A DNA stretch of 64,000 bases from Oscillospiraceae bacterium (GCA_015064195.1 SVSO01000001.1:1-64000), one strand, 5' to 3'. Shown: positions 1-7,913, counted from the first letter of the stretch. Numbers and translations: made by a program. The notes: a model not told the origin generated them from the sequence alone.

Positions 1-283
1 GAACCTCGCCGCATACGGAACAATGAGAACCTTCCGTCAAGCCCGTCTGCGTGCAGGTCGGCGCTACTGCTTCATCGGCAGCGGCGGTGTGTTCCAGCTT
101 CGCGACCTCCTCCTGTGCTGTGATTACCTCACCGCACTCGGAACAATAGGAACCCTCGGTCAAACCCGTCTGCGTACACGTCGGCGCAACGGCTTCATCC
201 AAAGTCGGTGTATGCTCATGTCCGCAGCCCGCCATTGTCAGCAATACAAGGAATAATAAAACCGCTGTAATCGTCTTTTTCAC
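1..283 (-). CDS. Repeat-containing Cys-rich lipoprotein (3' part cut by window edge)
   Basis: The frame stays open from a GTG at 281-283 to the window edge, giving 94 visible codons. The GTG sits 8 nt after an AGGAGG at 291-296; the nearer ATG runs straight into a stop, so GTG is the start. The product begins with a lipoprotein signal (KK, hydrophobic stretch, TMAGC with Cys20). The mature part contains two copies of a unit beginning DEAVAPTCTQTGLTEG and followed by CSxCGEV, spaced 41 residues apart. Such CxxC-bearing repeats occur in surface proteins of gut Clostridia; their role is not known to me. The number of further repeats cannot be seen. Confidence 0.8.
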   Translation of the reverse strand, partial: MKKTITAVLLFLVLLTMAGCGHEHTPTLDEAVAPTCTQTGLTEGSYCSECGEVITAQEEVAKLEHTAAADEAVAPTCTQTGLTEGSHCSVCGEV

Positions 284-345
284 AATGTCATCCTCCTATA
301 ACCATGCAATAGAAAAAGCACACCTTCGATTTGTGTGGCAGGACT

Positions 346-374
346 ATTATAGCACATATTCCAGCAAAAGTAAA
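346..374 (-). promoter_or_regulatory. Probable promoter of the repeat lipoprotein
   Basis: On the minus strand TATAAT (346-351) lies 17 nt after TTTACT (369-374, four of six consensus positions). It is placed about 60 nt before the GTG start. The rest of 284-482 holds only this promoter and the hairpin at 411-440. Confidence 0.55.
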
Positions 375-410
375 GCTGTTTCGGAAAAAATCAAAAAGGT
401 ACGGGAAAGC

Positions 411-440
411 GTCAGGAGCTGCAGCAATGCAGCTCCTGAC
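411..440 (-). terminator. Hairpin downstream of first solute-binding lipoprotein
   Basis: A perfect 13-bp inverted repeat (GTCAGGAGCTGCA / TGCAGCTCCTGAC, loop GCAA) lies 42 nt past the stop of the 483-1952 gene. The T-rich tail on the minus strand is interrupted (GCTTTCCCG, then a T run near 395-405), so termination strength is uncertain. Confidence 0.6.
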
Positions 441-482
441 CGTTTATTTGATTCACACCGCTCATATGCGGCCTTTCGCTTT

Positions 483-1952
483 TTATTCGCAGTTTGCTTC
501 AACGTCTTCCATAAACTTTGCAAGCGCTTCCTCTACCACAGGCTTTTTCGATGCCAGCGTGGAAGCAAAGGAACCTTCCGTATTTAACGCTACCCAATAC
601 GGTCTTGTCGGATCACTAAGTGCGTTGTTGAACATATAGCCGAAATCCAGCTTGAAGCTGTCGTGGATGATGTCGAACATCCGCGCGGATTCGTCGTCGC
701 TGGAGTATTTCGCCTTCATCGCCACCTCGAAATATGCGGGAAGCAGCTTTTCGTAATTGGATGCGCCGAGTGCTTCATAGACCGCCGCCGCCATTTCGGG
801 ATTCTCGCAGGTCACGGGCATCGAGAAGGAATTGTGGGTGCTTCGGCTGGAGGATTGATACTCCTTCTGCGCCTCATCCAGCTTCGGATAGGGCAGAACG
901 CCGTATGCATCCTGCATCGTGCGGAGCTGGGTAACTGCGTCATCCATCTGTGCGGTCATGATGAGGATTCCGCCGCCGACAAAGCGGTCTGTCACCTTGT
1001 TATAGCCCTCGATCTGCTCCGGGATCGCGTTCGTTCCGTTGTAGAAGTAGACACCCTCCGACTGGTTGATGAGCGCATACAGCGCCTCGCAGATATCCGC
1101 ATCCCGCTCACTGCCAAGCACATATTCCCAATCGCCGGTATCGTTCTGCTCGAAGAACTTGATCTGCGTCGAGCCCATGAAGCCGTATTTGTGCGTGTAG
1201 TCGTGGATGACAAAGCCGACGGAATCGTCAAGACTCCATCTGCCGTTGCCGTCGAGATCCTGCGAACCGGCCGCCGCGATCTCTGCGACCTTGTCGACCG
1301 TCCATTTGCCTTCGTCTACCAGCTCATACAGACTTCCCAGCTTGTAATCCTCCGCCAGCCGCTTGTTGAAGTAAAGGCAGAAGGAGTTTTTCAGATAGCC
1401 GATGGACACGTCGCCGGAGGCATAGTAGAGCTTATCGTCAATGGCCACTGTCTCCGTCAGCTCTTTCAGATACCACGGCTTTGCGAAGTCGAGGTAATCG
1501 AGCTGTGTGAGATCGCGGAAGATGCCCTCGCGCAGCTTGACGCAGGCGTTGCCGATCATCAGATCGACCCAGTCATAGGTACCGTCGCCCGCCATAACCG
1601 TGGAGGTGATATGATTCATATACTCATCGCGGACGTTGGTGAGATGTCCCTCACGCGGAATTGCTTCGATGTTGATATTCAGACGCTCTTCGACTGCGCG
1701 CAGGCTGTCATACAGCGCGTCGTTGACGATGTCGCCGTTCTGGGAATCGACGTAGAATTCGTCAAGGATCTCCTGACGGTAGAGGAATGTGACCGTTTCG
1801 CCGCCGAAATCAAGATCATCCGGCAGATCGTCCGGATAAAGGTCAGCGGTCGTTTCGGGTGCGGTCGTGGTGTTGTCAGCGGGTGCATCACTGCCGCCGC
1901 AGGATGCGAGAAGCATACAGAGAAGAAGTAAAAATGTGGTGTATCGTTTCAT
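483..1952 (-). CDS. Extracellular solute-binding lipoprotein (paralogue 1)
   Basis: 489 aa. The chosen ATG follows AGGAGGATCCAAA; a longer in-frame reading would start upstream of the divergent promoter. It has a lipoprotein signal ending LLASC (Cys18), an acidic/Thr-rich linker, then a fold typical of ABC sugar-binding proteins (family 1 type). Landmarks shared with three other proteins in this window are LDFGGETV, NGDIVNDA, VEERLNI, KPWYLKE and LPYPKLDE. Family members bind sugars or oligosaccharides outside the membrane and hand them to an ABC permease. No permease gene is adjacent; instead an AraC regulator is transcribed divergently from 2067. The ligand is unknown. Confidence 0.85.
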   Translation of the reverse strand: MKRYTTFLLLLCMLLASCGGSDAPADNTTTAPETTADLYPDDLPDDLDFGGETVTFLYRQEILDEFYVDSQNGDIVNDALYDSLRAVEERLNINIEAIPREGHLTNVRDEYMNHITSTVMAGDGTYDWVDLMIGNACVKLREGIFRDLTQLDYLDFAKPWYLKELTETVAIDDKLYYASGDVSIGYLKNSFCLYFNKRLAEDYKLGSLYELVDEGKWTVDKVAEIAAAGSQDLDGNGRWSLDDSVGFVIHDYTHKYGFMGSTQIKFFEQNDTGDWEYVLGSERDADICEALYALINQSEGVYFYNGTNAIPEQIEGYNKVTDRFVGGGILIMTAQMDDAVTQLRTMQDAYGVLPYPKLDEAQKEYQSSSRSTHNSFSMPVTCENPEMAAAVYEALGASNYEKLLPAYFEVAMKAKYSSDDESARMFDIIHDSFKLDFGYMFNNALSDPTRPYWVALNTEGSFASTLASKKPVVEEALAKFMEDVEANCE

Positions 1953-1991
1953 TTTGGATCCTCCTGATTGCGGAATTTTCCGGTATGCTTT

Positions 1992-2020
1992 ATTATAGCA
2001 TATTGACAGCCGGATGAAAA
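1992..2020 (-). promoter_or_regulatory. Promoter of solute-binding lipoprotein 1
   Basis: Minus-strand TATAAT (1992-1997), with TTTTCA 17 nt upstream (2015-2020, four of six matches). The weak -35 fits an activator-dependent promoter and it overlaps the divergent promoter at 2003-2031. Confidence 0.55.
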
Positions 2021-2031
2021 TATGGTATACT
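2003..2031 (+). promoter_or_regulatory. Promoter of AraC regulator 1
   Basis: TTGACA (2003-2008), 17-nt spacer, TATACT (2026-2031) preceded by TGG. Transcription should start near 2038, which rules out the upstream ATG at 2022 as the translation start. Confidence 0.8.
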
Positions 2032-2066
2032 GTGAAAAAAGGGTACAATTCTGCACGGAGGTGTCC

Positions 2067-2840
2067 ATGTTTTCACTGGAATCCACACTTTTGACCTATC
2101 TCGATATGTACAGATATGTGCGTCCGGGGCATACGCATTTCCGGATCGGCTACGGTGCGCCGAAGAATTATCTGGCGATGATTCTGCAGGGAAGCGGACG
2201 GCTGAACTGCGATGACCGCGTGATCGATGTGGCCGCCGGAGATACGATCTTCATTCCGCAGGGATGCGTGTACAGCTCCGAATGGTTTCCCGACGGCGAG
2301 GACTGCGTGCTCTATTCTGTCGGCTTCATTTTCCGCACGCAGGAGGAAAATGTCCGCTTCCCCATACAAACACTTCCGGCGGATGAGGAACTGCGCGCCA
2401 TGTTTGATACGCTCTACCGGGATGCATCGGAGCATCCGTACCGCGCGGCCGCTGACTTTTTCACGCTGTACGACCGGGTACGGAATCGCCTGTCCGCAGA
2501 TGCGGCAAATCCGCTGGCCCATTCCATCGCCCCCGCGCTTCTGGCAATCACCGATCGGCTCACAGAGTCACTCCCCGTGCCGTATCTGGCAAAGCTCTGC
2601 CACATGAGCGAATCCGCCTTTTACGCCGCATTCCGCCGGCAGATGGGCCAGACTCCCGTGGGATACAGCAATATGCTCCGATGCCGCAAAGCAGTGCATA
2701 TGCTGACAACCACAGATTTCAGCGTGGAGGCCATCGCGGGACTGCTGGGATGCTCCACGCCCAGCTATCTGCGCCGGCTGCTCAAAAAGTACATCGGCAA
2801 AACGCCCCGTGAGATCCGTCGGGACGGAAGCGGTATCTGA
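2067..2840 (+). CDS. AraC family transcriptional regulator (paired with lipoprotein 1)
   Basis: 257 aa, ATG after CGGAGGTG. The N-terminal half carries a cupin-like ligand domain (HTHFRIGYG, LQGSGRLNCD, AGDTIFIPQG). The C-terminal ~95 residues are a double helix-turn-helix AraC domain (LCHMSESAFYAAFRRQMGQ, then VEAIAGLLGCSTPSYLRRL). Members usually sense a sugar and activate a neighbouring promoter. It is head-to-head with the solute-binding lipoprotein gene, 114 bp apart, so it most likely controls that gene. Confidence 0.88.
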   Translation: MFSLESTLLTYLDMYRYVRPGHTHFRIGYGAPKNYLAMILQGSGRLNCDDRVIDVAAGDTIFIPQGCVYSSEWFPDGEDCVLYSVGFIFRTQEENVRFPIQTLPADEELRAMFDTLYRDASEHPYRAAADFFTLYDRVRNRLSADAANPLAHSIAPALLAITDRLTESLPVPYLAKLCHMSESAFYAAFRRQMGQTPVGYSNMLRCRKAVHMLTTTDFSVEAIAGLLGCSTPSYLRRLLKKYIGKTPREIRRDGSGI

Positions 2841-2845
2841 GATAA

Positions 2846-2886
2846 AAAGGCTGTGCGCAGCAAATTGCGCACAGCCTTTGGTTTTA
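2846..2886. terminator. Bidirectional terminator between AraC 1 and cysK
   Basis: 13-bp perfect stem AAAGGCTGTGCGC / GCGCACAGCCTTT with an 8-nt loop and T-rich tails in both directions, placed between two convergent genes. Confidence 0.9.
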
Positions 2887-2889
2887 TTC

Positions 2890-3816
2890 TTATTCAAACA
2901 GCGGCGTTGAGAAATACCGCTCCGCCGTATCGGGCAGTACGGTCACAACCGTTTTGCCGCGGCCCAGCTTCTTCGCCAGCTTCATGGCGGCGGCCACATT
3001 GGTGCCGCTGCTGATGCCGCACATGATGCCTTCCTTCATGGCGAGATCCTTGGACACCCGGATCGCTTCGTCATCCTTGACAATACAGATATCGTCGTAG
3101 ATCTCCGTATTAAGGATCACCGGGATCACACCGTCGCCGATGCCCATCTGCACGTGGGTGCCGATGGAGCCGCCGGACAGGATCGCTGCATTTTCCGGCT
3201 CGACCGCCCAGATGGTCATGTCGGGATTCTTCGCCCGCAGCGCCTCGCCGATGCCGGTGATGGTGCCGCCCGTGCCGATTCCCGAGCAGAAGCCGTGGAT
3301 GGGGCCGTTCACATCCGCGAGAATTTCTTCCGCAGTCTGGGAACGCTGGATCGCCGGATTCGCCGGATTTTCAAACTGCTGGGGCACGAATACGTTGGGG
3401 TCTTCCGCTTTCATGCGGAGTGCCATGTTCAGGCATTCCTCGATGCACGCGCCGATATTGCCCGCGTCGTGGACAAGGATGACCTCTGCACCGTAATGCT
3501 CCACCAGCAGTCTGCGCTCGGAGCTTACCGAGTCGGGCATGATGATCTTGGTCTTATAACCGCGCACCGCACCTACCAGCGCAAGGCCGATGCCCTGATT
3601 GCCGCTGGTCGGCTCAACGATAATGGTGTCCGGGCCGATGAGACCCTTTTCCTCCGCGTCGCGGATCATATTGAACGCCGTGCGGGTCTTGATGGAGCCG
3701 CCCACATTGAGGCCCTCAAACTTGACGAGGATCTCTGCGCCGTCGGGATCCGCCATCCGCTGCAGCCGGATCAGGGGCGTATGCCCCATAAATTCGAGAA
3801 TGTTGTTGTATATCAT
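2890..3816 (-). CDS. cysK: Cysteine synthase (O-acetylserine sulfhydrylase), PLP-dependent
   Basis: 308 aa, normal CysK length. It catalyses O-acetylserine + sulfide to cysteine + acetate in the cytosol. Visible signatures: the PLP lysine in GGSIKTR (near residue 43), the substrate loop PTSGNQG (usual family form PTSGNTG), and the phosphate-cradling GIGTGGT loop near residue 180. The ATG at 3816 follows AAAGGAAGCATAGT. It is monocistronic, with its own promoter and a shared terminator. The T-to-Q change in the substrate loop and the missing Asp after the PLP lysine (KTR instead of KDR) leave open a related beta-replacement activity. Confidence 0.9.
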   Translation of the reverse strand: MIYNNILEFMGHTPLIRLQRMADPDGAEILVKFEGLNVGGSIKTRTAFNMIRDAEEKGLIGPDTIIVEPTSGNQGIGLALVGAVRGYKTKIIMPDSVSSERRLLVEHYGAEVILVHDAGNIGACIEECLNMALRMKAEDPNVFVPQQFENPANPAIQRSQTAEEILADVNGPIHGFCSGIGTGGTITGIGEALRAKNPDMTIWAVEPENAAILSGGSIGTHVQMGIGDGVIPVILNTEIYDDICIVKDDEAIRVSKDLAMKEGIMCGISSGTNVAAAMKLAKKLGRGKTVVTVLPDTAERYFSTPLFE

Positions 3817-3848
3817 ACTATGCTTCCTTTAAAAATCATAATATGATA

Positions 3849-3877
3849 ATTATAGCATACTTCCCGGCAGTTTACAA
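3849..3877 (-). promoter_or_regulatory. Promoter of cysK
   Basis: Minus-strand TTGTAA (3872-3877), 17-nt spacer, TATAAT (3849-3854), about 30 nt upstream of the ATG. No CymR-like palindrome or S-box was recognised. Confidence 0.75.
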
Positions 3878-3900
3878 GGGGTTTTCGGAAATTTTTTCCG

Positions 3901-5007
3901 TCAGTCTCCGAATACCCGTCTGACCGCCTCAAGATACCCGTAGCCGTTGATATTATCCGGTTCAAGATAGCTCGTCTCCGTCCATTCGTTCCAGCTGTTT
4001 ATGGTCACGAGCCGGTGCTGCTCCGGATGCCGGTCGAGATAGTCCTTCGCCATCCGCAGGGCCTTCTCGAAATTCTCCGGCGTATTGTTTTTTGCCACAT
4101 GATCGATGAAATTGTAATAGCGGGGATTGTTGTCCCAGCCGATAGAGGTGTGGGGGAAATAGGGGATGGTGTAGTTTTTCTCGATGACTTCATACTGTCT
4201 CGCCACATCCGGAAGCACGTCCGTGTAATCGCGGTTCAGGCTGGTAAAATGCGCGAACTGATAGTGGGTGATGCTGTCAAAGCCCATCGCCTCAAACTGC
4301 GCCTTTGAGATGCCGCCGTTGGAATCCACACCGGACAGATTCGTACCGTTCATGCCCCACGCGGCTGCCTGCAGATGAATGCCGGGGAAGCCTGCACGAA
4401 CGGCCTCCTCGCGGAACCATGCAAGCGCACGTGCCGCTTCATCCGCACCGCCAAGCCCCTTCGCAAGATTCACCAGATCGTAGATCATGAAGACCGGCTT
4501 GCCGTCGATTTTGTAGTAGGACGGATGGGAAAAATAGTTGTCGATGATGCGACGCGCAATCGTTTCAAATTCCGCTCTCGGCTGTGATCCTTCCCAGATG
4601 ACGGTACTGCCGCAGGTGTCGGATATCTCCTTGTTCCACAGATGGTTGGCATCGTGATTGGCCCACATGAGGTAGAATCTCACCCGGTCATTGTTCCGCG
4701 CCTTCAGATAGCCGTTGTTCAGGCACTGCTCAAGGAAGGGGCGGCGGTCATACCAGTACCAGTCGTAGATGAACACGTTGACGCCGTGATCCGCCGCACA
4801 GTTGATCTGCATCTCCATCACGTAAGGGTCAGCCTCGTTCACATATCCCCACAGCGGCTTGCGGTTCCAGTGATAGCCGTTCGCCTTGGGGCGGGAATTT
4901 TTCACCGACTGCCATTCGCCCATTCCCTCCGGCCAGAACATCCGGCTTCTCGGCTCATCTCCGGTATACGCCGGCCAGATATAGGCCGCAACATCATATT
5001 TCTGCAT
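3901..5007 (-). CDS. GH99-like / WbsX-type glycosidase-like protein
   Basis: 368 aa, ATG after TCGGAGGTCTGTT; the longer upstream frame would begin at the promoter's -35 element. The family signature is clear: an N-terminal AAYIWPAYTG, a central FIYDWYWYD, and a C-terminal SWNEWTETSYLEPD. These mark the WbsX (glycosyltransferase WbsX, GH99-like TIM-barrel) family, whose relatives cleave or process mannose-containing glycans. No signal peptide is present, so the protein is probably cytosolic. It is a single-gene unit. The exact substrate is unknown. Confidence 0.8.
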   Translation of the reverse strand: MQKYDVAAYIWPAYTGDEPRSRMFWPEGMGEWQSVKNSRPKANGYHWNRKPLWGYVNEADPYVMEMQINCAADHGVNVFIYDWYWYDRRPFLEQCLNNGYLKARNNDRVRFYLMWANHDANHLWNKEISDTCGSTVIWEGSQPRAEFETIARRIIDNYFSHPSYYKIDGKPVFMIYDLVNLAKGLGGADEAARALAWFREEAVRAGFPGIHLQAAAWGMNGTNLSGVDSNGGISKAQFEAMGFDSITHYQFAHFTSLNRDYTDVLPDVARQYEVIEKNYTIPYFPHTSIGWDNNPRYYNFIDHVAKNNTPENFEKALRMAKDYLDRHPEQHRLVTINSWNEWTETSYLEPDNINGYGYLEAVRRVFGD

Positions 5008-5032
5008 AACAGACCTCCGATTGTTTTTTAAG

Positions 5033-5061
5033 ATTATACCACACTTTTTCCTCCGATGCAA
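5033..5061 (-). promoter_or_regulatory. Promoter of the GH99-like gene
   Basis: Minus-strand TTGCAT (5056-5061), 17-nt spacer ending TGTGG, TATAAT (5033-5038). Confidence 0.75.
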
Positions 5062-5104
5062 GGGAAATTCCCGCCGTATCGGGCGGATTTGTTATTTTCC
5101 GCAC

Positions 5105-5866
5105 TTAAATTTTCCGCGCCTTGATGATAAAAGACAGGGGGAACTTTGATGCACGCCATGGGCTGTAGTAATCCGACGAAAATTCCACCGTCCGTGCGGA
5201 CACCGCAGGATCGCTCTCCTCGATCAGCCGCTCCACCGCAAATCCCGCCGCCGCCAGTGCGTTGATATAGGTGGACATCCGCCGGTTCTGCACCGTCACC
5301 GGCTGACCGCGCTGGATATAGGAAAAGGTCTCATCGCGGGTGTAATTCCCGGAGAAAATCAGCTCGCCCTCCGATGTTTCCAGACAGTGCATCAGCGGAT
5401 GATCCCATGAAAAGATCAGCGAACCGCCCGGCTTCAGCCACCGCGCGGCATGGTCGAATACCGCCGTCAGATCGGTCGCCCAGCCGATGGAATAGATGGC
5501 ATACACCACATCGAACCGTGCGGCGGGGATCTCCGGCGGCGCATCCTCCATGGGACAGCAGAAAAGCTTTGCCTTATATCCAAGCCCGGCAAGATGCCGC
5601 TCTGCATTCTCCAGCTGACGCGCTGACAGATCGATGCCCCACAGCTCGGATGCGCCATGCTTTGCGCACCACGCCAGCGAATGTCCGCTTCCGCATCCAA
5701 GCTCCAGCACCCGCGCACCGTCAAGCGGCGGAAAAAGTGCCAGCTCATCCTCCGTGGGTGCAAGACAGCCGTAGACCGGCAGTGCTGTCGTGCCGAACCA
5801 GCTGTCCGCCATGGCATTCCAGCTTCGGCGGTTCTCCTCAAGAATCGCAAGATCCCGTGTTTTCAT
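5105..5866 (-). CDS. Class I SAM-dependent methyltransferase
   Basis: 253 aa, ATG after GGGAGGATATGG. Motif I is LELGCGSGHS (near residue 55), motif II includes WGIDLSARQL, then DVVYAIYSIGW and LKPGGSLIFSWDHP, the standard order of a Rossmann-like methyltransferase of the Methyltransf_11 type. The N-terminal ~45 residues (NRRSWNAMADSW) resemble small-molecule methyltransferases. The substrate cannot be told. It has its own promoter and no operon partner. Confidence 0.82.
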   Translation of the reverse strand: MKTRDLAILEENRRSWNAMADSWFGTTALPVYGCLAPTEDELALFPPLDGARVLELGCGSGHSLAWCAKHGASELWGIDLSARQLENAERHLAGLGYKAKLFCCPMEDAPPEIPAARFDVVYAIYSIGWATDLTAVFDHAARWLKPGGSLIFSWDHPLMHCLETSEGELIFSGNYTRDETFSYIQRGQPVTVQNRRMSTYINALAAAGFAVERLIEESDPAVSARTVEFSSDYYSPWRASKFPLSFIIKARKI

Positions 5867-5895
5867 CCCATATCCTCCCGCATCCGTTTTTCTCC

Positions 5896-5924
5896 ATTAT
5901 ACAGGAAATCCGCCGCCGCGTCAA
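5896..5924 (-). promoter_or_regulatory. Promoter of the methyltransferase gene
   Basis: Minus-strand TTGACG (5919-5924), 17-nt spacer, TATAAT (5896-5901), 30 nt before the ATG. Confidence 0.75.
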
Positions 5925-6067
5925 CATTTTTCGCTTCATCATGCCGTACAAAAAGCTCCGGTGATTTTTGTACAGTTTGCCGTATTGAAACTTTCGATAA
6001 ATTTCAACTCAATTCAGGCACAATTTAAATGCATTGTTACAAATTTTATAAATTTTCAAAAAACCCC

Positions 6068-6096
6068 TTGTATATTTGACAAAAATGAGGTAAAAT
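6068..6096 (+). promoter_or_regulatory. Promoter of gap
   Basis: TTGTAT (6068-6073), 17-nt spacer, TAAAAT (6091-6096). It lies in an AT-rich stretch of the 331-bp gap 5867-6197. The segment 5925-6067 shows no other recognisable element. A TTGACA at 6076-6081 is badly spaced for a -35. Confidence 0.6.
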
Positions 6097-6118
6097 ATTA
6101 GAGGATGGACAAGATCGT

Positions 6119-6150
6119 GCGTTAAATATTTAACGCAGATGCAGTGCATC
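6119..6150 (+). promoter_or_regulatory. Palindromic operator candidates in the gap leader (Rex-like)
   Basis: 6119-6136 is a perfect 18-bp palindrome, GCGTTAAATATTTAACGC, just downstream of the predicted start of transcription. The clostridial Rex consensus TTGTTAANNNNTTAACAA matches at 10 of its 14 fixed positions; only the outer two bases on each side differ. A second inverted repeat, GATGCA-G-TGCATC, follows at 6138-6150. Rex represses fermentation and glycolysis genes at high NAD+/NADH ratios, so control of gap is plausible but inferred. Confidence 0.55.
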
Positions 6151-6197
6151 CGCGCAATCATTGTCAAAAAATTTATATATATTTTGGAGGAATTATC

Positions 6198-7211
6198 ATG
6201 TCTGTTAAAGTTGCTATTAACGGCTTCGGTCGTATCGGTCGTCTGGCTTTCCGTCAGATGTTCGGCGCAGAGGGTTATGAGATCGTTGCTATCAACGACC
6301 TGACCAGCCCCGCAATGCTCGCTCACCTGCTCAAGTACGATACCGCTCAGGGTCGCTACGACGGTCACACCGTTGAGGCTGGCGAGGACAGCATCACTGT
6401 TGACGGCAAGACCATCAAGATCTACGCTGAGAAGAACGCTGCTGACTGCCCTTGGGCTGCTCTCGACGTTGACGTTGTTCTCGAGTGCACCGGCTTCTAC
6501 ACCTCTAAGGAAAAGTCTCAGGCTCACATCGATGCAGGCGCAAAGAAGGTTGTTATCTCCGCTCCCGCAGGTAAGGATCTGAAGACCATCGTTTACTCCG
6601 TAAACGAAAAGACCCTCACCGCTGAGGATCAGATCATCTCTGCAGCTTCCTGCACCACCAACTGCCTCGCTCCCATGGCTAAGGCTCTCAACGACTACGC
6701 TCCCATCCTCTCCGGTATCATGACCACCGTTCATGCATACACCGGCGACCAGATGATCCTTGACGGTCCCCACAGAAAGGGTGACCTCCGCCGCGCTCGC
6801 GCAGGTGCTCAGAACATCGTTCCCAACTCCACCGGCGCTGCAAAGGCTATCGGTCTCGTAATCCCCGAGCTGAACGGCAAGCTCATCGGCTCCGCTCAGC
6901 GCGTTCCTACCTGCACCGGTTCCACCACCATCCTCGTTGCAGTTGTTAAGGGCTCCGACGTTACCGTTGAGGGCATCAACGCTGCTATGAAGGCTGCTTC
7001 CTCCGAGTCCTTCGGTTACAACACCGAGGAGATCGTATCCTCCGACGTTATCGGTATGCGTTACGGTTCTCTGTTCGATGCAACCCAGACCATGGTTACC
7101 AAGATCGACGACGATACCTTCCAGGTTCAGGTCGTTTCCTGGTACGACAACGAGAACTCCTACACCAGCCAGATGGTTCGCACCATCAAGTACTTCGCAG
7201 AGCTTGCATAA
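6198..7211 (+). CDS. gap: Glyceraldehyde-3-phosphate dehydrogenase, type I
   Basis: 337 aa, full family length, ATG after TGGAGGAATTATC. It oxidises glyceraldehyde-3-phosphate with NAD+ and phosphate in glycolysis. The Rossmann start is INGFGRIGR, the catalytic Cys lies in SCTTNC (near residue 153), and the C-terminal WYDNENSYT loop is intact. Codon choice is strongly biased (for example GCT, GTT, ATC, CGT, AAG), unlike neighbours, as expected of a very highly expressed gene; this bias also creates a long spurious antisense frame. Monocistronic, with leader palindromes and a strong terminator. Confidence 0.97.
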   Translation: MSVKVAINGFGRIGRLAFRQMFGAEGYEIVAINDLTSPAMLAHLLKYDTAQGRYDGHTVEAGEDSITVDGKTIKIYAEKNAADCPWAALDVDVVLECTGFYTSKEKSQAHIDAGAKKVVISAPAGKDLKTIVYSVNEKTLTAEDQIISAASCTTNCLAPMAKALNDYAPILSGIMTTVHAYTGDQMILDGPHRKGDLRRARAGAQNIVPNSTGAAKAIGLVIPELNGKLIGSAQRVPTCTGSTTILVAVVKGSDVTVEGINAAMKAASSESFGYNTEEIVSSDVIGMRYGSLFDATQTMVTKIDDDTFQVQVVSWYDNENSYTSQMVRTIKYFAELA

Positions 7212-7230
7212 GTTCATACAAGTGTTTCAT

Positions 7231-7263
7231 CAGGGAACAGCTTCGGCTGTTCCCTGTTTTTTT
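7231..7263 (+). terminator. Terminator of gap
   Basis: 10-bp stem CAGGGAACAG / CTGTTCCCTG closed by CTTCGG, followed by seven T. Confidence 0.95.
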
Positions 7264-7284
7264 GTCGAATTTCCCCCATTCATA

Positions 7285-7313
7285 TTGACAGATTGTGAAT
7301 CATATGGTATAAT
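7285..7313 (+). promoter_or_regulatory. Promoter of the zinc-ribbon membrane protein/AIM24 pair
   Basis: TTGACA (7285-7290), 17-nt spacer ending TATGG, TATAAT (7308-7313): consensus with an extended -10. Confidence 0.88.
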
Positions 7314-7346
7314 AAATCGAAAATATTTTTCTGGAGGTATCATCAA

Positions 7347-7907
7347 ATGATTCTTTGTCCCAATTGTAAAGCTCAGCTGGCGGATGACGCAAAGTTCTGC
7401 ACCACCTGCGGCCAGAAAATCGAAGCTCCCAAGCCTCAGCAGCCGCAGCCTCAGTTCCAGCAGTTCCAGCAGCCCCAGCCTCAGCAGCAGCCCCAGTTCC
7501 AGCAGTTCCAGCAGCCTCAGCCTCAGTACCAGGCTCCCCAGTATCAGCAGCCTCAGCAGACCTATGTCAGCCCTTCTGACAAGACTGCACAGTTCGACGC
7601 CTCTGATATCCAGGAGCACAAGCTGATCGCGGCTCTTGCTTATCTCAACCTGTTCTACATTCTCCTCGTTTTCGTGGCAGCTCCCAACTCCAAGTATGCA
7701 CGCTTCCACGCAAATCAGGGTCTCGCACTCAACGTCTGCATGATGCTGCTCGCACTGGTCAACATCATCCCGATCCTCGGCTGGATCGTATTCGGTATCG
7801 CTTCCATCGTGATGCTGGTATTCACCATCATGGGCTTTGTCAACGCTCTGACCGGTAAGGCCAAGGAAGTTCCGCTGGTCGGCGGCATCAAGTTCTTCCG
7901 CTATTAA
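7347..7907 (+). CDS. Zinc-ribbon, Q/P-rich, small multi-spanning membrane protein
   Basis: 186 aa, ATG after TGGAGGTATCATCAA. Residues 1-25 form a zinc ribbon (CPNCKAQL ... CTTCGQK). Residues ~30-75 are a Gln/Pro repeat linker. Residues ~90-186 hold hydrophobic helices with a RFHANQGLAL segment, resembling the DUF4870/Tic20-like family. It probably sits in the membrane with the ribbon in the cytosol. Six bases separate it from the AIM24 gene, so the two form an operon. Function unknown. Confidence 0.8.
   Translation: MILCPNCKAQLADDAKFCTTCGQKIEAPKPQQPQPQFQQFQQPQPQQQPQFQQFQQPQPQYQAPQYQQPQQTYVSPSDKTAQFDASDIQEHKLIAALAYLNLFYILLVFVAAPNSKYARFHANQGLALNVCMMLLALVNIIPILGWIVFGIASIVMLVFTIMGFVNALTGKAKEVPLVGGIKFFRY
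7437..7559 (+). repeat. Low-complexity Gln/Pro coding repeat
   Basis: CAG/CCT/CAG-type codons repeat throughout; one block containing CAGTTCCAGCAGTTCCAG recurs with a 42-nt (14-codon) offset, at 7452 and 7494. It encodes the linker of the zinc-ribbon membrane protein and is likely to vary in length between strains. Confidence 0.8.
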
Positions 7908-7913
7908 TCCGGT

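Noticed and set aside
285..639. Short plus-strand frames near the left edge
   Set aside because: They cross a minus-strand promoter and a terminator hairpin, overlap the lipoprotein 3' end and have no ribosome site.
483..2840. Search for ABC permease or ATPase genes beside the solute-binding lipoprotein
   Set aside because: Both strands around this and the other three lipoprotein genes were checked; no hydrophobic permease-type gene or ABC transporter ATPase is present (the ABC-F at 32542 is not a transporter component).
6009..7217. 402-codon open frame antisense to gap
   Set aside because: The strong codon bias of gap keeps the opposite frame open. It also runs through the gap promoter and leader and has no start signals.
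7437..7559. CAG-rich direct repeats considered as a CRISPR or regulatory array
   Set aside because: They are in-frame Gln/Pro codons of a real gene with no spacers.
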